Shown here: piece by piece, positions 12,851 through 26,617 of the stretch | Position numbering within the stretch: the stretch's first letter is position 1 | Layout: each line of letters begins with the position of its first letter | Source of the DNA: Anarhynchus alexandrinus | Lineage: Eukaryota; Chordata; Aves; Charadriiformes; Charadriidae | Reading direction: 5' to 3' | Assembly: GCA_008711295.1 (NCBI GenBank) | Contig: VUYV01000019.1 | Span: forward strand, 7,849,127-7,913,126 | Length of the DNA: 64,000 nt | Translations under genes and position numbers: made by a program | The notes under the pieces: generated by a model | Told to the model about the DNA's origin: nothing | The model's input: the letters and a program-made list of their open reading frames with translations, nothing else | Database searches by the model: none

Positions 12851-15800
12851 AAAATACATTTAATTTGGTCTCCAAATTCAACAAATTCAGCATTGATCAT
12901 CATTTATAACGACCTATAAGTGAAAAAACACTAGGTAATAAAGACATACCTAATTTGGTAAAGAAAAATAAAACAAGAACCAACACCCAGAATCTGAAGT
13001 GAAATAAAACCAAACAAAAACCAGGCATACCATATTCTTATTTTTCAATAGTCAGGGTCATTCACCACGAGAAAAGCTTCCCAAAAAAGTGAGGGATTCT
13101 CTATCCAGTCTGTTTCCTGACACAAAGATAAACACCGAGAGCCTTCAGACTGGACAAAGCACACTTCTGTCAAAGTCATCTCACCAGACTCGGTAGAACG
13201 GTGAGTACAAGTTAAATGCCTGTGATATTCAGAAAGTAACATTAAGTGATTAGATGTTCCCAGTTTTATACCACACAAAAATTCTAGAGTCTTTAACTCC
13301 ATGAAGACATGTTCATACCAGCATCTCCTTACATCACTGCAAAGAAGTAGTATTATGTACAATACAAATAAATGCTTATATTGAGAAGCACAGAGCCCAA
13401 TCCTGAAGAGAAAGAATACTAAAATTTTTACTCAAAAGAGCAATAATGGATGTATAAAAGCAACAGGAATCTCACTACTGACTTCTTTTGATTTTGCATT
13501 AGATCCAAAGTGCCTAGTATCATACGAGAGACAAATTTAATTTCTAAGGAGGGGATTTTTCAGATACCACCCCTGAATGAATATTAAATAACAAGGACCT
13601 AAATTGACTTCCCTATTAAATAGCAGAAAAAAACCCACACCCAACGAATATTAAATCCAGAGATTTTATTTGCACTGACTTTTAAAAGGAAGTACAGTCA
13701 TGTCACTCAAAGGAAAAACAAATCGTGCCTCATACTGGAACATTTGCTTAATAATATGGTGAATGTCAGCTAAAGATTTCTGCTGCAGTATTAAACCTGC
13801 AAAAATAATCAGTAAATCTCTAAGCATTATTACTCTGTGATAGAACTATACACATTGGAAAAAAAATTCTAAAAGCAAAGCTGATTCACCATATGGCAAC
13901 TCTAGTAATATTATACACAGCCTAATTGTGTGGCCATCCGCCTTCCACTTAGCAGTGGATGATCTTAACATTCAAAGAAGACAGAATATCTGTGAGGCTG
14001 AAGTCTGCTTTGAGAATCTAGAAAAAGCATTTGAACCACACTAATCAAACCAGATTTGATCTTTGTTTGATTTTTACGGACTACAAGGAATTTTCAGTAC
14101 CATCAAATGCATGCCATTTTTCAAAGCAGTATTTTGATAAATTACTTTTGCTGAGAATCTTGCAGTTGCTTTCCAGAAACCAGCTCTTCTGCCTGTTGCC
14201 TTCCTAGGGAGTAAACTACAGCAAAGGATAGGTTTTTGATGGAAATAAATGTAGGATTGGCCTTAATTTTCCAGATAAGAAAGGCTCGAATGTTAGATCT
14301 GATAAGACTATAAATTTCAGTTTATAAAACTGGGCCAGTTACGTTATCTTGTAGGTCAAAAAATAATAGATTTGCCAATGATCAAAGTTGTTACTGGTCT
14401 GCAGTTATCTCTGAATAATAGGCGAAACTCACAAGCATGTTCACTTTCACAGTGTCTGCTGAACAAGGATCTTAGGAAAGCAAAGCAAAGACATACAAAC
14501 AGGGTCAAGCATGAAGTAATTGATTTGCAATCTTGTTTTCCAACAGCACACTTTGCGAACTAGATTCTACAGGCTCTATAAAGTGCAAAATTAGTAACTT
14601 GGCATTTTAATATGACACAGAAACCATTAATACACATATCTGCGTATTGTTAGACACCTGAGTAATGAAGAGGCTTCAGAGATAAGCAAATATTGAAACC
14701 AGGTGGTATTCCTATGATCATCTAACATATGCAGTAATTCCTGTACCTGTGTGAGTGCAGTACACTCAGTATTCACCTCATTTAGTCAACCGAGTTTTAA
14801 CACAACCAAATGCTCTCCTGTTAACTGACTCAGTAACTACAGATTAATTTTAACCTGCTAGGAGATGAACACTAAACCTGAAGCAGCCATGGTCTTCGAC
14901 ATGAGACATTTCTTGATAGCGCTGTAGAAGGACAGTTTATTTTGTCTCTAAATGTAACAAAGAAATCAATCCACTGGGCAGAAACCTGCAGTGACTTTGA
15001 AATGAAGATCAAAAATTGCAGAAGGCAACTACTTAGAAAAGACAGCAATTAGTTTTGTAACTATGGTTTGAATACTAGATGCATTTGCATCACTTTTTAA
15101 GAAGTGGAGTCCCAGAAATCATCTCAACAAAAGCCTGCTTAAGATTACCACTGTACAGATTCAAAAACTTCTTGATATTATTTTTCCCATACACTAAGCA
15201 GATGGATATATGATCCAAGATATGATTCCTTAGAAACACTCTGCTGCAGTTTAAGACATATTACTTTCTTCACTATGCCTATGACCCTAGGAGGAAAGAT
15301 TTGATTCTGTTGCCGTGTGCACGAGATTCTCTCTACTCTTCAGCAAAGCAATGAAACAGACACCTGACTTGGAGGATGTGATTACATCCACCCTATTTTA
15401 AAGTATTTTTTCAGTACCACTGATTTAAGTGGAACTTAGACAGTACCAAAAAGCATGTACAAGCGCTTTCCTAGGCTAAATCAAAGCCTCTGTTGGAAGA
15501 AGGGTATCCCCTTCTCATCATGACCTTACAAATATGCCCTCATTAGTTGTGGAGAGCAAAATTAAGCTGCATGACCATGTGGAAGAACAAAAGCAGGAAA
15601 AAATAACTTAGAAATGTCTTTATGTTACTGTAAATAGCACAGAAGCAGATAATACACAGAAACTAGTGACAACAGGAGTGGCTATATGAATCATTTACAG
15701 TTTAAAAAATATATTAGCATTTAGTATTTCATAAGCACATGAATTTTCAGAATGGGGTAAGGCATTTTCTGTAAATGAGGTGCTATTCTGAAAGAACAGC

Positions 15801-18800
15801 ATATTAGCACTACTGCTCCCGGAGAGAACAACTGCATACCCTATGTCAGGCACGCTGGAGGAGAGAGACCACAGCACGCAGCTTTCACCTCTCACTACAA
15901 TAGACTGCGTGAACAACTTGGTTGAAGAAGGTGGGCAACCATGACCTAAGGAGCTGTTTTTCTTGGGTTTATCTGATTTATCCCAATTTTTGTTATTAAC
16001 TGCTTCCACCTACATTTTATTCCAAGAATTGCTTTTTCAAAGGATTTTGTTTTGATTTGTATAGCATACTCTTTTTTCCTTTGATAAATGGAAGTGTTGC
16101 AATTATGTAGCAGATTCCTCTAAAAAATGTAAAGAGGTTAGCCATTTTGTTCCTTAAAAAAGTGCTATTACTGTGAATTATTTTTAAAAATGCTGATTGC
16201 ATCTGCTTCACCACTTCACAGATGGGAGGAGCCTTTTTTATGAAGATGAGGCCTCTGCGTAGTGAATTCGTTAATGGTAGCACATAGGTAGAGTGCCATC
16301 TACAAGATCAGGCACAAAACAGTAATTTGCTGTTGAATGAGTTATGTCAAGATTGTCTATAATAGCTCCAAGTATTTAATTGGGTCTTTCAAACTATCTA
16401 AATCTTTTACAAAGAGCAATGGAAGAAGAGAATGAAGAACTTGTGCAAAACGGTCATTCAATCTTAATCCCAGTAAGAACTCTTCCAAGATGTCTCTTCA
16501 AAGAACATTCAAAATATTTAGAGAATAGCATTTCCTCAACACCTTCTCAAAAAAAAGAAATGAACCCAAATTCCTAGAAAGTGCTCTGATTTACCCTTCC
16601 TCAAATGATCCTCAAGTTCCTAAAATTATTATGGAAGACTACTGAAAGAAACTAAATGACCCACACTTACTGCCAGCAGCTGAACATACTGCATTTTGCT
16701 GAAATAGGAGGTGAGACTACAGTGCTGTGAGCTCATCTGCCTGGCAAGCCAGAACTTGAAAGATTATTAATGAAGAGGATACACAAAGTCATTTCTCTTG
16801 GTCAAGCTTGATCTGGCAATCCATTTGAAACTTCCATTGATTTAAAAGAATCTTCTTTCAAGCAAGTATCAATGCTTCTAAATTTCCAGTTTTTAAATCA
16901 AGACTTTCATTAATATTTTGGTTTATTCTTGAAATTCCATGCTGCTGTAATGGAATTATTTCAGAAACTCAGCTTTACTAAAAATTCAGCTTTTAATTTA
17001 CATTCTTGTGTAGCAGCTTACATTCCTGTTTGCAGTCTTACAGACAAATCTGTCACTAAAATATCACCCTGTTTAAAATGTAGAAGGTAACAGAAAAACT
17101 ACCACTTTCAAAATATCATGACTGAAGGCAGATTCATGATTTGAAAAAAAAGCTTTACTTACAATTTAATACTTGAAGTGGGTAATCCAAGAGTAGCTTT
17201 ATGATAAATCCTACATCTTTGTTAGAAAATTTAGAGAGTTTTTGATATACATACACACATATACACAGACACAGTTTTCTCATACTAATAGTATAATTTC
17301 TCGCATTTCTTAATGTTAAGCTGTTGGCATTTTTTATAATGCTTAAGGTGACATTTGGCAGTTCAGTCCCCACAGACACAACTGTCCTTATTCCTACAGA
17401 AGCTATTTTTTTTTTCCACAACATGTGTAGTCCAAAGAACATGATAAATTATAGGAATAACAACTTCAGGATTATTTAATTTCTTTATTTTTCAAAATAT
17501 GTAGTGCTGGATACTTTCATTCCCACTGCAGCTTTTCAGCATTTAAAATGGAAAGGTAAAATGGCTATCTAGTATTTACGAAAAAAAAAGAAAGCAAAGT
17601 AGAAGAAAGCAAACTGATACTGACACTAACAATATAATAGAAGCAAGCTCTAAATTCAGCCTCCTTAATCACTCGAGGAGATGAAAACATAGGCATCCTG
17701 TAGATGAATAGGCCATTGAGGTAAGCAAGTCAGTTCTTTAATCAGAAGCTTTTTCTTCCAGCTACCAAAGTCTCAGAGGTGAAAGCAAAAACCCTGGAGA
17801 ACTGTGCTGGCTACTGTAAACCATATACGCCCTGCTAAAGAGGGAGACAAAAGGGCAGGGGGAATGCTGAAAAGAGGCAAGCAGGAAACAAGACCTAGTC
17901 ATAGGGGGTTCCTAAATACCAAGATTCTAAAAACAACTTCAGAAAGGACAGCCGGGCTGAAACATTGATTTGTCCCCTAATTGAAGGCAATGTGATAATG
18001 GCCTCAGCAATTTCGGTTTCAAAGTTCCTCATGTTATTTTGGGATGTGACCTATCTATGCAGATGCCCAGTAAGACATCTTTCACCAGCTCTCACAGATC
18101 ACTGAGTTGCTGTCAACCTCTCAGGCCAGTACTCCCCAACAGCATCCAGAATTTAATCTGAACAAAACAATGAGACTTTTTGAAGTACCTATATTTAAAA
18201 AAAAAAGCAAATAAGCCAATTCTGATTATCTCATCTCATTTAGTAATTATAAGATATTGGGACACAGACTTACTTTTTTTTCCCCCTAAGACAATGAAGT
18301 TCATTTGCAATGAAAATCTGCCATGTAAGAGGAGCTTACACACACAAATATGTATCAAAGTCAGCAATAATAATTTCAGTCATCTCCAGCACTCCAAGTT
18401 ATCATTACAAAGAGATACATTTTCCAGGGAACAATTTGTTCATCTTACCTGTTTTTTGCCCTTGTTGGGAAATGTTTACTTGGCAACATCTCATCATATC
18501 CTGCTTGAGGTCACTTCTCATGCTGTATAGCTTCTGACCATATTCTACAAGGCACCTGACATGCCACCGCAAGGAAAGGACACGGCTTTGCTTTATGTTA
18601 GCTGTTTCATCTCCATGAAAATAGTGAAGGGATCCCCCCAACCCTGCTCTCAATCTATAAACTGAAGGAATCCACAGAAAAACATCATTGGCTTCAAAAT
18701 TAATTTGGGAATGTGGTGCAACAAAGTTAGACACATAGTTTTAACTGAATGTTACATACCCTCGTTAACACTACCTTACGCACACACTTAAAATCCTGTG

Positions 18801-21800
18801 CCTGTATTTGGTACCAAATGTAACATGCAAGACTGCCCCTTGATAACTTTCCCAAAGGCATTCCTCTGTATAACCCAGATGTGCCTGATCTTCTAACAGC
18901 TAGGAAGTATGAAAACTAAGCATGTTATTAAGAAAACTAGTTATGATAAAGGAGGGACATCTTTAGAGTACTGCAAAGGCAGTTTAGCTCTTTCAGTCTC
19001 AGGAGAGGAATTCAGGTCCACGCTTTATCAGAAGCATCTGCTACATCTTCCAGGAGGACAGAGCTTGAACCAAGGGGCCAGCTGCCCTCCTTAGCACAGC
19101 CACATACATTACAAAACATCAGTTTCCCAGAAGATGCAGTTGCCTCAACTCAGATCTGTTTTGCTTTCTCACCGAAAATGGTAGCTTTCTAGGATTTTAA
19201 ACAATGCTCATGCAGATCTGTGTTGCTCCCTGTTTGAGAGGTGGTTTTGGTGCCTGGCTCAAGCCACTATTCCTATGATGGAATGAACTCCTGATTCATA
19301 CCTTGAAGTGCCGATTTCTTCCCCCAGACAACAGAAATCCTGCTCCCACCACAGGTGCCCTATTCAAACAAAAAAAGTCTGAGAATAGCTGTTGACATCT
19401 CCCTGTATATTCCATTAAACTTTGTTCCTGCTCCAGCATGGCTACAATTGGTTACTAATTTGACACTGGCTTGATGAGAGACAGGTCAGGGATGGAAACA
19501 TCTAAAATAGCGTTTTAAAGAGCATTCCACTCAGTCTGTGTGGCTTCTCAATGGCATCTTTCCCCCGTGTGTGTAATTTTGCAGAGATCTTTGCATAAAA
19601 CTCGGGTGGTTTTAAGTATTCATCAGCTCCTGCTGCTCCCTCTCCACCCAAAAGCATGGTACCAACTCTGACACTGCAATCATTAACATAGTAACTAATT
19701 GCAAATCAGACCAAAGATTGTGCCTGAAGGTGAGGAATGAGCAGCAGGAACAGATGAACTCTTCAAGATCCCATTTTCATGCAAATGCCTCATACAATAA
19801 CAAACAAAAACACAAGAAAACAAACATGGCAATTTGTTTAATGAAATGTTTGTGTCAGTTCTGCAGGAGGTATCAAGGCTCTTTTAATACAAGTGCACTT
19901 TTACTCCAGTCTTAGAAGGCTTAAAGTTTAAATTAGGAGTGCACATGAAAACTAGAGCCTGGCTCAGGTCTTGGGAGATGTAGGAGGATCCAAATGACAT
20001 CTATGGAGCGTTTGCCACCTCCTTCAGTTTAAGTGAAATCAGAATACGTCTAGTAAGTGTTATACAGAAAGCAACCATCTCCCTTAGCCCCAAACTAAAG
20101 GAACTTAGTTACTGTGTTCGCAAATCAAACTCTGCTGCAGTCATATTGCAAAATTAATTTTGAAGGTGAAGGAGTCTGCTTGGCCTTTGGAGGGCTTCCT
20201 GGCACTCAATGCAGACAAAGATTATATTGAATATGACCCCAAGTCACCTTCAAGCTGTAGCTTAACATATAAGCTGTTCGGAAGAAACCAGGCTTTTATT
20301 ATCAGCAATAATAAACACACTTCCCAAATTTACATAAGGCCTTTCATCAGAAAACTCATGATGCTTTTCAAACTTTAATTAAGTTTTAGTTGAACCTAAT
20401 GGAGGCGTGCATGTTAAAGTGTTATTGTTGCCATTTATAAAATGCATAATCCTAGAATATGAGAATTTTAACTACTTGCTTTATGTGATATAACTAATTC
20501 TTGGTAAATTGTGCTAAGAAAGCCACTTTGGAGTCAGGGGACCCTTGACTGAACTAATATAAGTACAGCTAAAAGCAAGGAAATTTTAACTTATTTCTAA
20601 GTTAAAGATGTAGGAGGAAAATTACCATGCAAAGGGAGAAAACAAAACATTAGTCAGATACACAGCTGCATTCTTTTTCTTGATTTCCTAAGGAAAAATG
20701 GATCTTGGGACACTAGACACTAAAGCATTGGCTTCTGCCATCCATCTACAGAACAGCATCCAGTGCTAACAAGGTAAAACCACAAAGCTCTAGACATGAC
20801 AAACATCACAGGTTAAACATTGTGATGAGTACCAAATAATTTGAACATTGTCAAAGACAAAGCAAAGCTGTTTAAACAGAACCTGACAGCCAGCTCCAGC
20901 AAGACATGCTCTTAACAGGTCTCATCCTCTGTTGCTATGACTTTAGTGGCTGATTTCTTTGGTTTCAAAGGGAGCACAAGCAGTACCTTTAGATTTTGAG
21001 GAAGAAGCATCAAGTACCTTGGGAGCTTCACGACAACTCGTTGCATTAGTTCCCTCTCTTCTTGACAACTTTGAGAAAAGCAGATTGTTTCCACTGTTTA
21101 TTCTGTTACATTTTATCCATATTCCCCCACCAACCAACTTAATCTCTTCTACTGAGAGGGTTTACTTTACTAAAATGCATTGTCTTTGCTAGGTGAAAGC
21201 AATGAAATTCCATCAACCTGCCTCCAAATCCCATTTAAAGTCTCTGTAAATAAGAAAATGTCTTCATAAGGAAGACAGTTCAGATGATTTTATATAATTT
21301 GTTATTACAGATGAAACTTGCAGGTTTTGACACTTGAAGCTGTTGGACACTTTTTTGACACTTCAAGCACTTCACACTAGAAGCCTTTAGAATTAATTGG
21401 CTAAAAAGTACTATATAGAAAGTGCATGTTTGTGTGATGTTTTGATTGCTTGTTTTTGTAAGGAGAATGGTGTAGATACTGACTTCTGACAATTTCAATG
21501 TTGAGATAGCTACTACTACTAGACAGCAAACATCACTGACTTAAGATTCACAGTAAGGGTTACCCAAACGTCCATTTCTTTGAAAATTTTCTCGGTCCTA
21601 TTGCTGACTAAATGAACAACATGCTAACAATGTATCCTGAAACAGACTTATGATAAACCGTCTCTCTATCATGTGCCAGCAGGAACCATGCTCTACAACC
21701 CCAGAAGTGTCCACTCTCATGATCCCTGTGGAAGAGCATATGGAATTATTTTCAAAAGTTCAAACTAAAGAGTGAAAAGAAAAGATCAGTGAATTTTCAA

Positions 21801-22560
21801 AGTTCTGTAGACAACATGCACTTTCTTTAGATGACAGGAAACAGACCTTACACCTTGAAAGTCATCATTTTCTTCAGACAATGCCTTAGACCAAGGAGTA
21901 GGGTCAGTAATTTAAAAAGCTGAAAGCTTTTGTTTATAGGCCAAACACGCACACTTCATTTCCAGGATTCCTTAAGTCAGCATGACAAAATGATGCATTA
22001 ATGAAGTAGGATATTTTGGACTTTGTGCTTAGAAAAAGAAAAATATTCCTGGCAATTACAAAAACTGATGCAAGGCTAAAGTAGCAACAAGGATGTAAAC
22101 ACATTTGCACAATCACATAATACATATGCAACTAATTCAGTTCTGCAGCCTCTGTGAATTGGTATAGTGTTCAAATCTCAATACTAGTTTAGTAACCTGT
22201 AACAGCTACTTCTTTAGAATCTCCAGATGAAGGGCTGAGGATTAGCACGTGAAAAAGCCCCCTTCCTTTAGCAAACAGATTTAAAAGCAACATGTTTAGC
22301 AATTATGCAGCTGGTATAAAAAAAAAATCTACTTTAGCAATTTAAGTAAATGCTCATTTTATGGAAACATGCTTTAAGAAAGTAAATAGATAACAGGATG
22401 CTATAATTTGCATATGTGGAATTCCAATTAAAAATGCCATATACTGAGAAAACAGAGCAGTCTATTAAATACGATTAATTGCTGTATACGTTTAGTTTTT
22501 CTTTACTAGGTGGTTTGAGCAAAGATACTGCTTTGTGGGATTATGTTTTTTCCCTAGTGA

Positions 22561-22617
22561 AAAAAAAAACCCAACCCTTCCCCCCCTCAAAAAAAAAAAA
22601 AAAAACAAACCCAAACC
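22561..22617. repeat. Low-complexity A/C tract
   Basis: Nine A, a CCC/AACCC stretch, a run of C, then about 16 A and AAACCC-type units. It is low complexity on one strand only. No retroposon body precedes it, so I do not call it a poly(A) tail. Confidence 0.75.
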
Positions 22618-25600
22618 TATGCATTCTTTCCTCTCAGCACTACCAGGAATCCCACTTCCCTAACCTTGTGCAACAGCTGTTCCACAAAGTGAACTTGCCA
22701 GTGAGTGTGAACCTTTAGTGTTATAGTATAGCTCAATCTGTTTCAGCAGAGGCAATACTGTATGTTGCACAAACACCACTAAGACAACATTATTATGGCA
22801 CAGGAGAAAACTAAGAAGTTGCTAGGACTTGTAGCCAAACTGCTACCACTCTCAAGTAACACTGTACTTCATCCTCTTAAACAGTATCAAGTCAGACTTG
22901 TATCTATAGATACCAAGTGAACTCAGCTCTTCTGTTTGCTGACGGTCCCTCACTGCTTTCCCTTTGCCTTGTTCAGAGCATCCAGCGATGATTCCAACCA
23001 CCTCTGGAGGTGAGATTTCTTTTATCTGGGATTTAGACATTAGTTACATGTCCTCAGTAAACGGGTCACTCAGGTTTTTTTATGAAATATATAACACACT
23101 GATCACCTTCCAGCAGCATCACACAATCCCACTACAGTGACCAAGAACCTGAAGACCACATTGGCCCATAATTTATCTCAGCCACACAGCTGGGTTTTTT
23201 TTCTGGTTTTTGTTTGTTTGTTTTGTTTTTGTTAAAAGCTTCCCTGCTAAGAACAATCCACACTGTACATATCCCCAAGGGAACAGCTTTAGCAGCTACC
23301 TTATATACAGGTTATAGATATTAAGTCCCAAGGCACCGAAGAGTAGTTCGTGTCACAAATATATTTAGCCTTCTGTCCAAACTGACCCATCAACTAGGAA
23401 GATCAAAGATTTGGAAAGTAATCTTTGGGGCAAAATTTATCTGTCAAAAGATATCAACAAGATATGAATTCAGTTTAGACTTCTTGGGTCTATTATATAA
23501 TGAAATACTTTTTGGAAAAAATCACCATTCAGTATATTGTAAGGATAGGAAATGGCTGCCTAATGTTGCACTGATCTAGGACAATTAGGGAAATTAGAAT
23601 ACAGCTCAGGACTATGTAACAGAATGCTGACAACTGATGGTGGGTTATGTAAAAGAAGCATAGTCCAACTTCAAGTGATTTTTGATTGAATTGTTGGAGT
23701 TCCACTTATAAAAAATATTTATTTATAATACACATCAACCACTTTGGAGTACTAACATACATATCCAGATTGGTTTAACTGCACAGCTACACAGCACACT
23801 TTAAAATAAATTAAAACTGATCACATAGGAAAAAAAAAAAAAGCAGCAGAGTCATTCCAATTAAGATGCCGCTAAAGCTATGTCCCACAAGGATCTGTTC
23901 TGCCATTAATATTATTTAGTGATTATTTTCAATGAATTGCGGGAAGTGGGTAGGTATAAATCAAGCCACTGGTAATTTTCAGACCACTTAAAACAAACCA
24001 AATAGCAGTGATAAACTCTGGGCTTGTCTGATAGTAATGCACTTCCATATGGACAAACACAGAATCATTCGTGACAAAAGCAGGACAAGGGTATAGTTCT
24101 GCTCAGCATCAACATACCAACAAGTTCACTTGCAGTTGTGGGTAAATGAACCTGAAATCCAAGGCAGAGTACCATTACCTAAACAATTGAAATATTAACA
24201 GGACCTCAGCAGAATCAGCCTTCAAAAATGCTGAACTTGCAAAGAGCCAGAGAGGGTAGAGATTAATTTTTTTCAGATGGCGAACACAGACCTTCAAGAT
24301 GGCAAACAAAGTACGTGGATACAGTTACTTAGTTTATTCAAGAGAAGGCGATGACTTTATTCCCATCACAGCAGTCAATAAGATTTGGTGCTGGGATGTG
24401 CAGGTGGGCAAATTCCAGCTACAGGGAAGTACATGTATTTTTCTACAGTGAGAGTAATTAGCTATTGCAAGAAATTTACCTGGGGATTTGATGAATTGTC
24501 CATGACCTGAAGCCTTTAATCAACAACGGTTGTTGCTTAAAAAGGATGTGTTCTAGCTCAAACAGAAATTGCACAGTTAGTGTTAACTTTTAACAGAAAC
24601 CAGGGTCTAACAGTCAATTCTAGCCTTGAAGTCTAAAAAGGGTCTAAAAGGGCCAAGAGCATCAAGCCTTTGAGTAACGTACTTACACAGAACATCATTG
24701 GAAGAAAATATTGTCCCACAACCAAAAACTATTGTGCCTGCAAGATTTGGAAACCAACCTGTAATGAGAGGAAAAAATTTTGTTCTGCTGTTTGTCCAAG
24801 AACCAGTCTTTTTTTAAATCTAATTAAACATGTCATTATTTATTTTAAATTAAGTAAAAAGTGATTAATTGCTCAAGCAGCATTCTTTCCATTTTATACA
24901 GACTCTTTTAATTCACAGTTTCTAAACATAACAGTCAATGATTTTGCCCTCTGGAGACAGTGAAAAGATTAGGTTTTTTAGTTGAAATATGTATTTTAGT
25001 TAAAGAAATAAGAACCTCTCAGCATCTCAGAATAGAGGTTACTTCACCAGTGTATTACTGATCAGAATGATTACTTTCCATTTAGTTATGGCCCAACTCA
25101 AGGAACTAACATCATCTCAGTGTGGTGACATTTTGGAATTTTACATACTAAACCCATTTATATTTTTTGTGATTAGCCTTCAGTCTTTGGAAAATAACAT
25201 TCATGGAAAATATTATGTGTTGAATACACAGTACATCTCAACTAGTAAAACAAGCATTCATACAATGACAGAAAGTTATATACATTGTATCAATACAATT
25301 AAAAAACCCACAACCTTTTAAAACACATGTGTGAGTAAATAAAACAGTTGCCAAAGCCTGCATAGTGTAAGTGGAACTGGGATGTACACTTAAGTGAGAT
25401 TGAGAGATTTAAATGCATGATAAGGCTATGCAGCCTGTCTCACTGTCTCTCTTTCTTCTACCTTTCCTCCAGCATACCTCACTAAGGACCTATTTCTCCC
25501 CCATCGGTCTAATTCTATGCTAGCAAAAAGCCTGTCAGTGTACAGGTGCAGCTGTTCTTCCTATAAGAATATTCTTTACTCAGCTCCAGCACAACTTTGT

Positions 25601-26443
25601 GTCCTGATCAACCACAAAAACACAGTTATCGTACCTTACCAGAAACTGCCAAACACCTCTTATTCTTGCTGGGACTCTAAACAGAGCTGGCCCATCACAC
25701 CCAGTCACAGAGTAGTGACTTTGGATATTGAAACATGAGGACCAGCATCATGAATATAAAATAATTTGATTTTTTTGACCGATACAAAGCATGTAATTAG
25801 TGCTCACTAAATAGGATGGCAGAAGAAAGTAGTTCTGATCCACTATGCTATAGATTAGTACAAATTTACTGGATTAAATTCAATCCTTGCTGTTTGTGCA
25901 AGTTTTGTGCCACGAGTTCACTTAAGGCTATGCATATTTATTTGGCATTTGCACTAGTAAGACTAAGCCCCAGTTAAAAGAAACAAACGTTCAATAGAAA
26001 GCACTAAATCAGATTCAGGTATCAACAAGAATATCAATAAGAAAGATGCAACGAGCATTTAAAAAATAGAGATCATTACCAGGGTAGTATTTGACAATAC
26101 ATCACATTTTTTACCTTCAGATCTTGCAGAAATGGTCCATGCTATGCAGCCTTCCAACATCTGCAGTCATTCTGACTTACAGCAAATGCAGAAATAGGAA
26201 TTTTAAATGAGCCGTGTTATTTAAAATTCTCATCTTAAAGAAACCTTGCAAATACCATCTTACTAAAATCTCTAATCATTACGTTCAGAACAAGGAGACT
26301 GAGTAGATAACACTGTTTCTCTAAAACAGGAATTTACCACACTGTTCATGAACATTAACAATAATAGAAACTTTGTGAAAACATCGAAATTTGTCATCGT
26401 CTCCTTACCATCAAAGGTAACCAATACCATCAAATTACAGGAA

Positions 26444-26617
26444 CTGCGGAAATATAGAGCCGTTTAAGTGTATGCCATTAATGACTGATCCTGTGCTGTC
26501 TTTGCTCAACTATTCAAGGTCATTATGAACTTGGGAAAACATAGAGCCCTTTAAGTTTACGCCAGTGACAACTGATTCTATGGTGTCCCTCCTCAATTAT
26601 TAAAGGCCATGAGGACC
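26444..26617. repeat. Diverged tandem duplication, 87-bp period
   Basis: Unit 1 is 26,444-26,530 and unit 2 is 26,531-26,617. Landmarks repeat at a constant or near-constant spacing: ATAGAGCC at 26,454 and 26,541, TTTAAGT at 26,463 and 26,550, then matching blocks around ACTGAT, TCAA-TATT and AAGG-CAT. By eye about seven bases in ten match, with almost no indels. The unit has no open frame and matches no transposon I know. The divergence implies an old duplication that has stayed in register. Confidence 0.8.

Noticed and set aside
21325..21368. TTTTGACACTT-type words repeated, with CTTGAAG and CTTCAAG arms
   Set aside because: Short and imperfect, in AT-rich sequence; consistent with chance or minor slippage.
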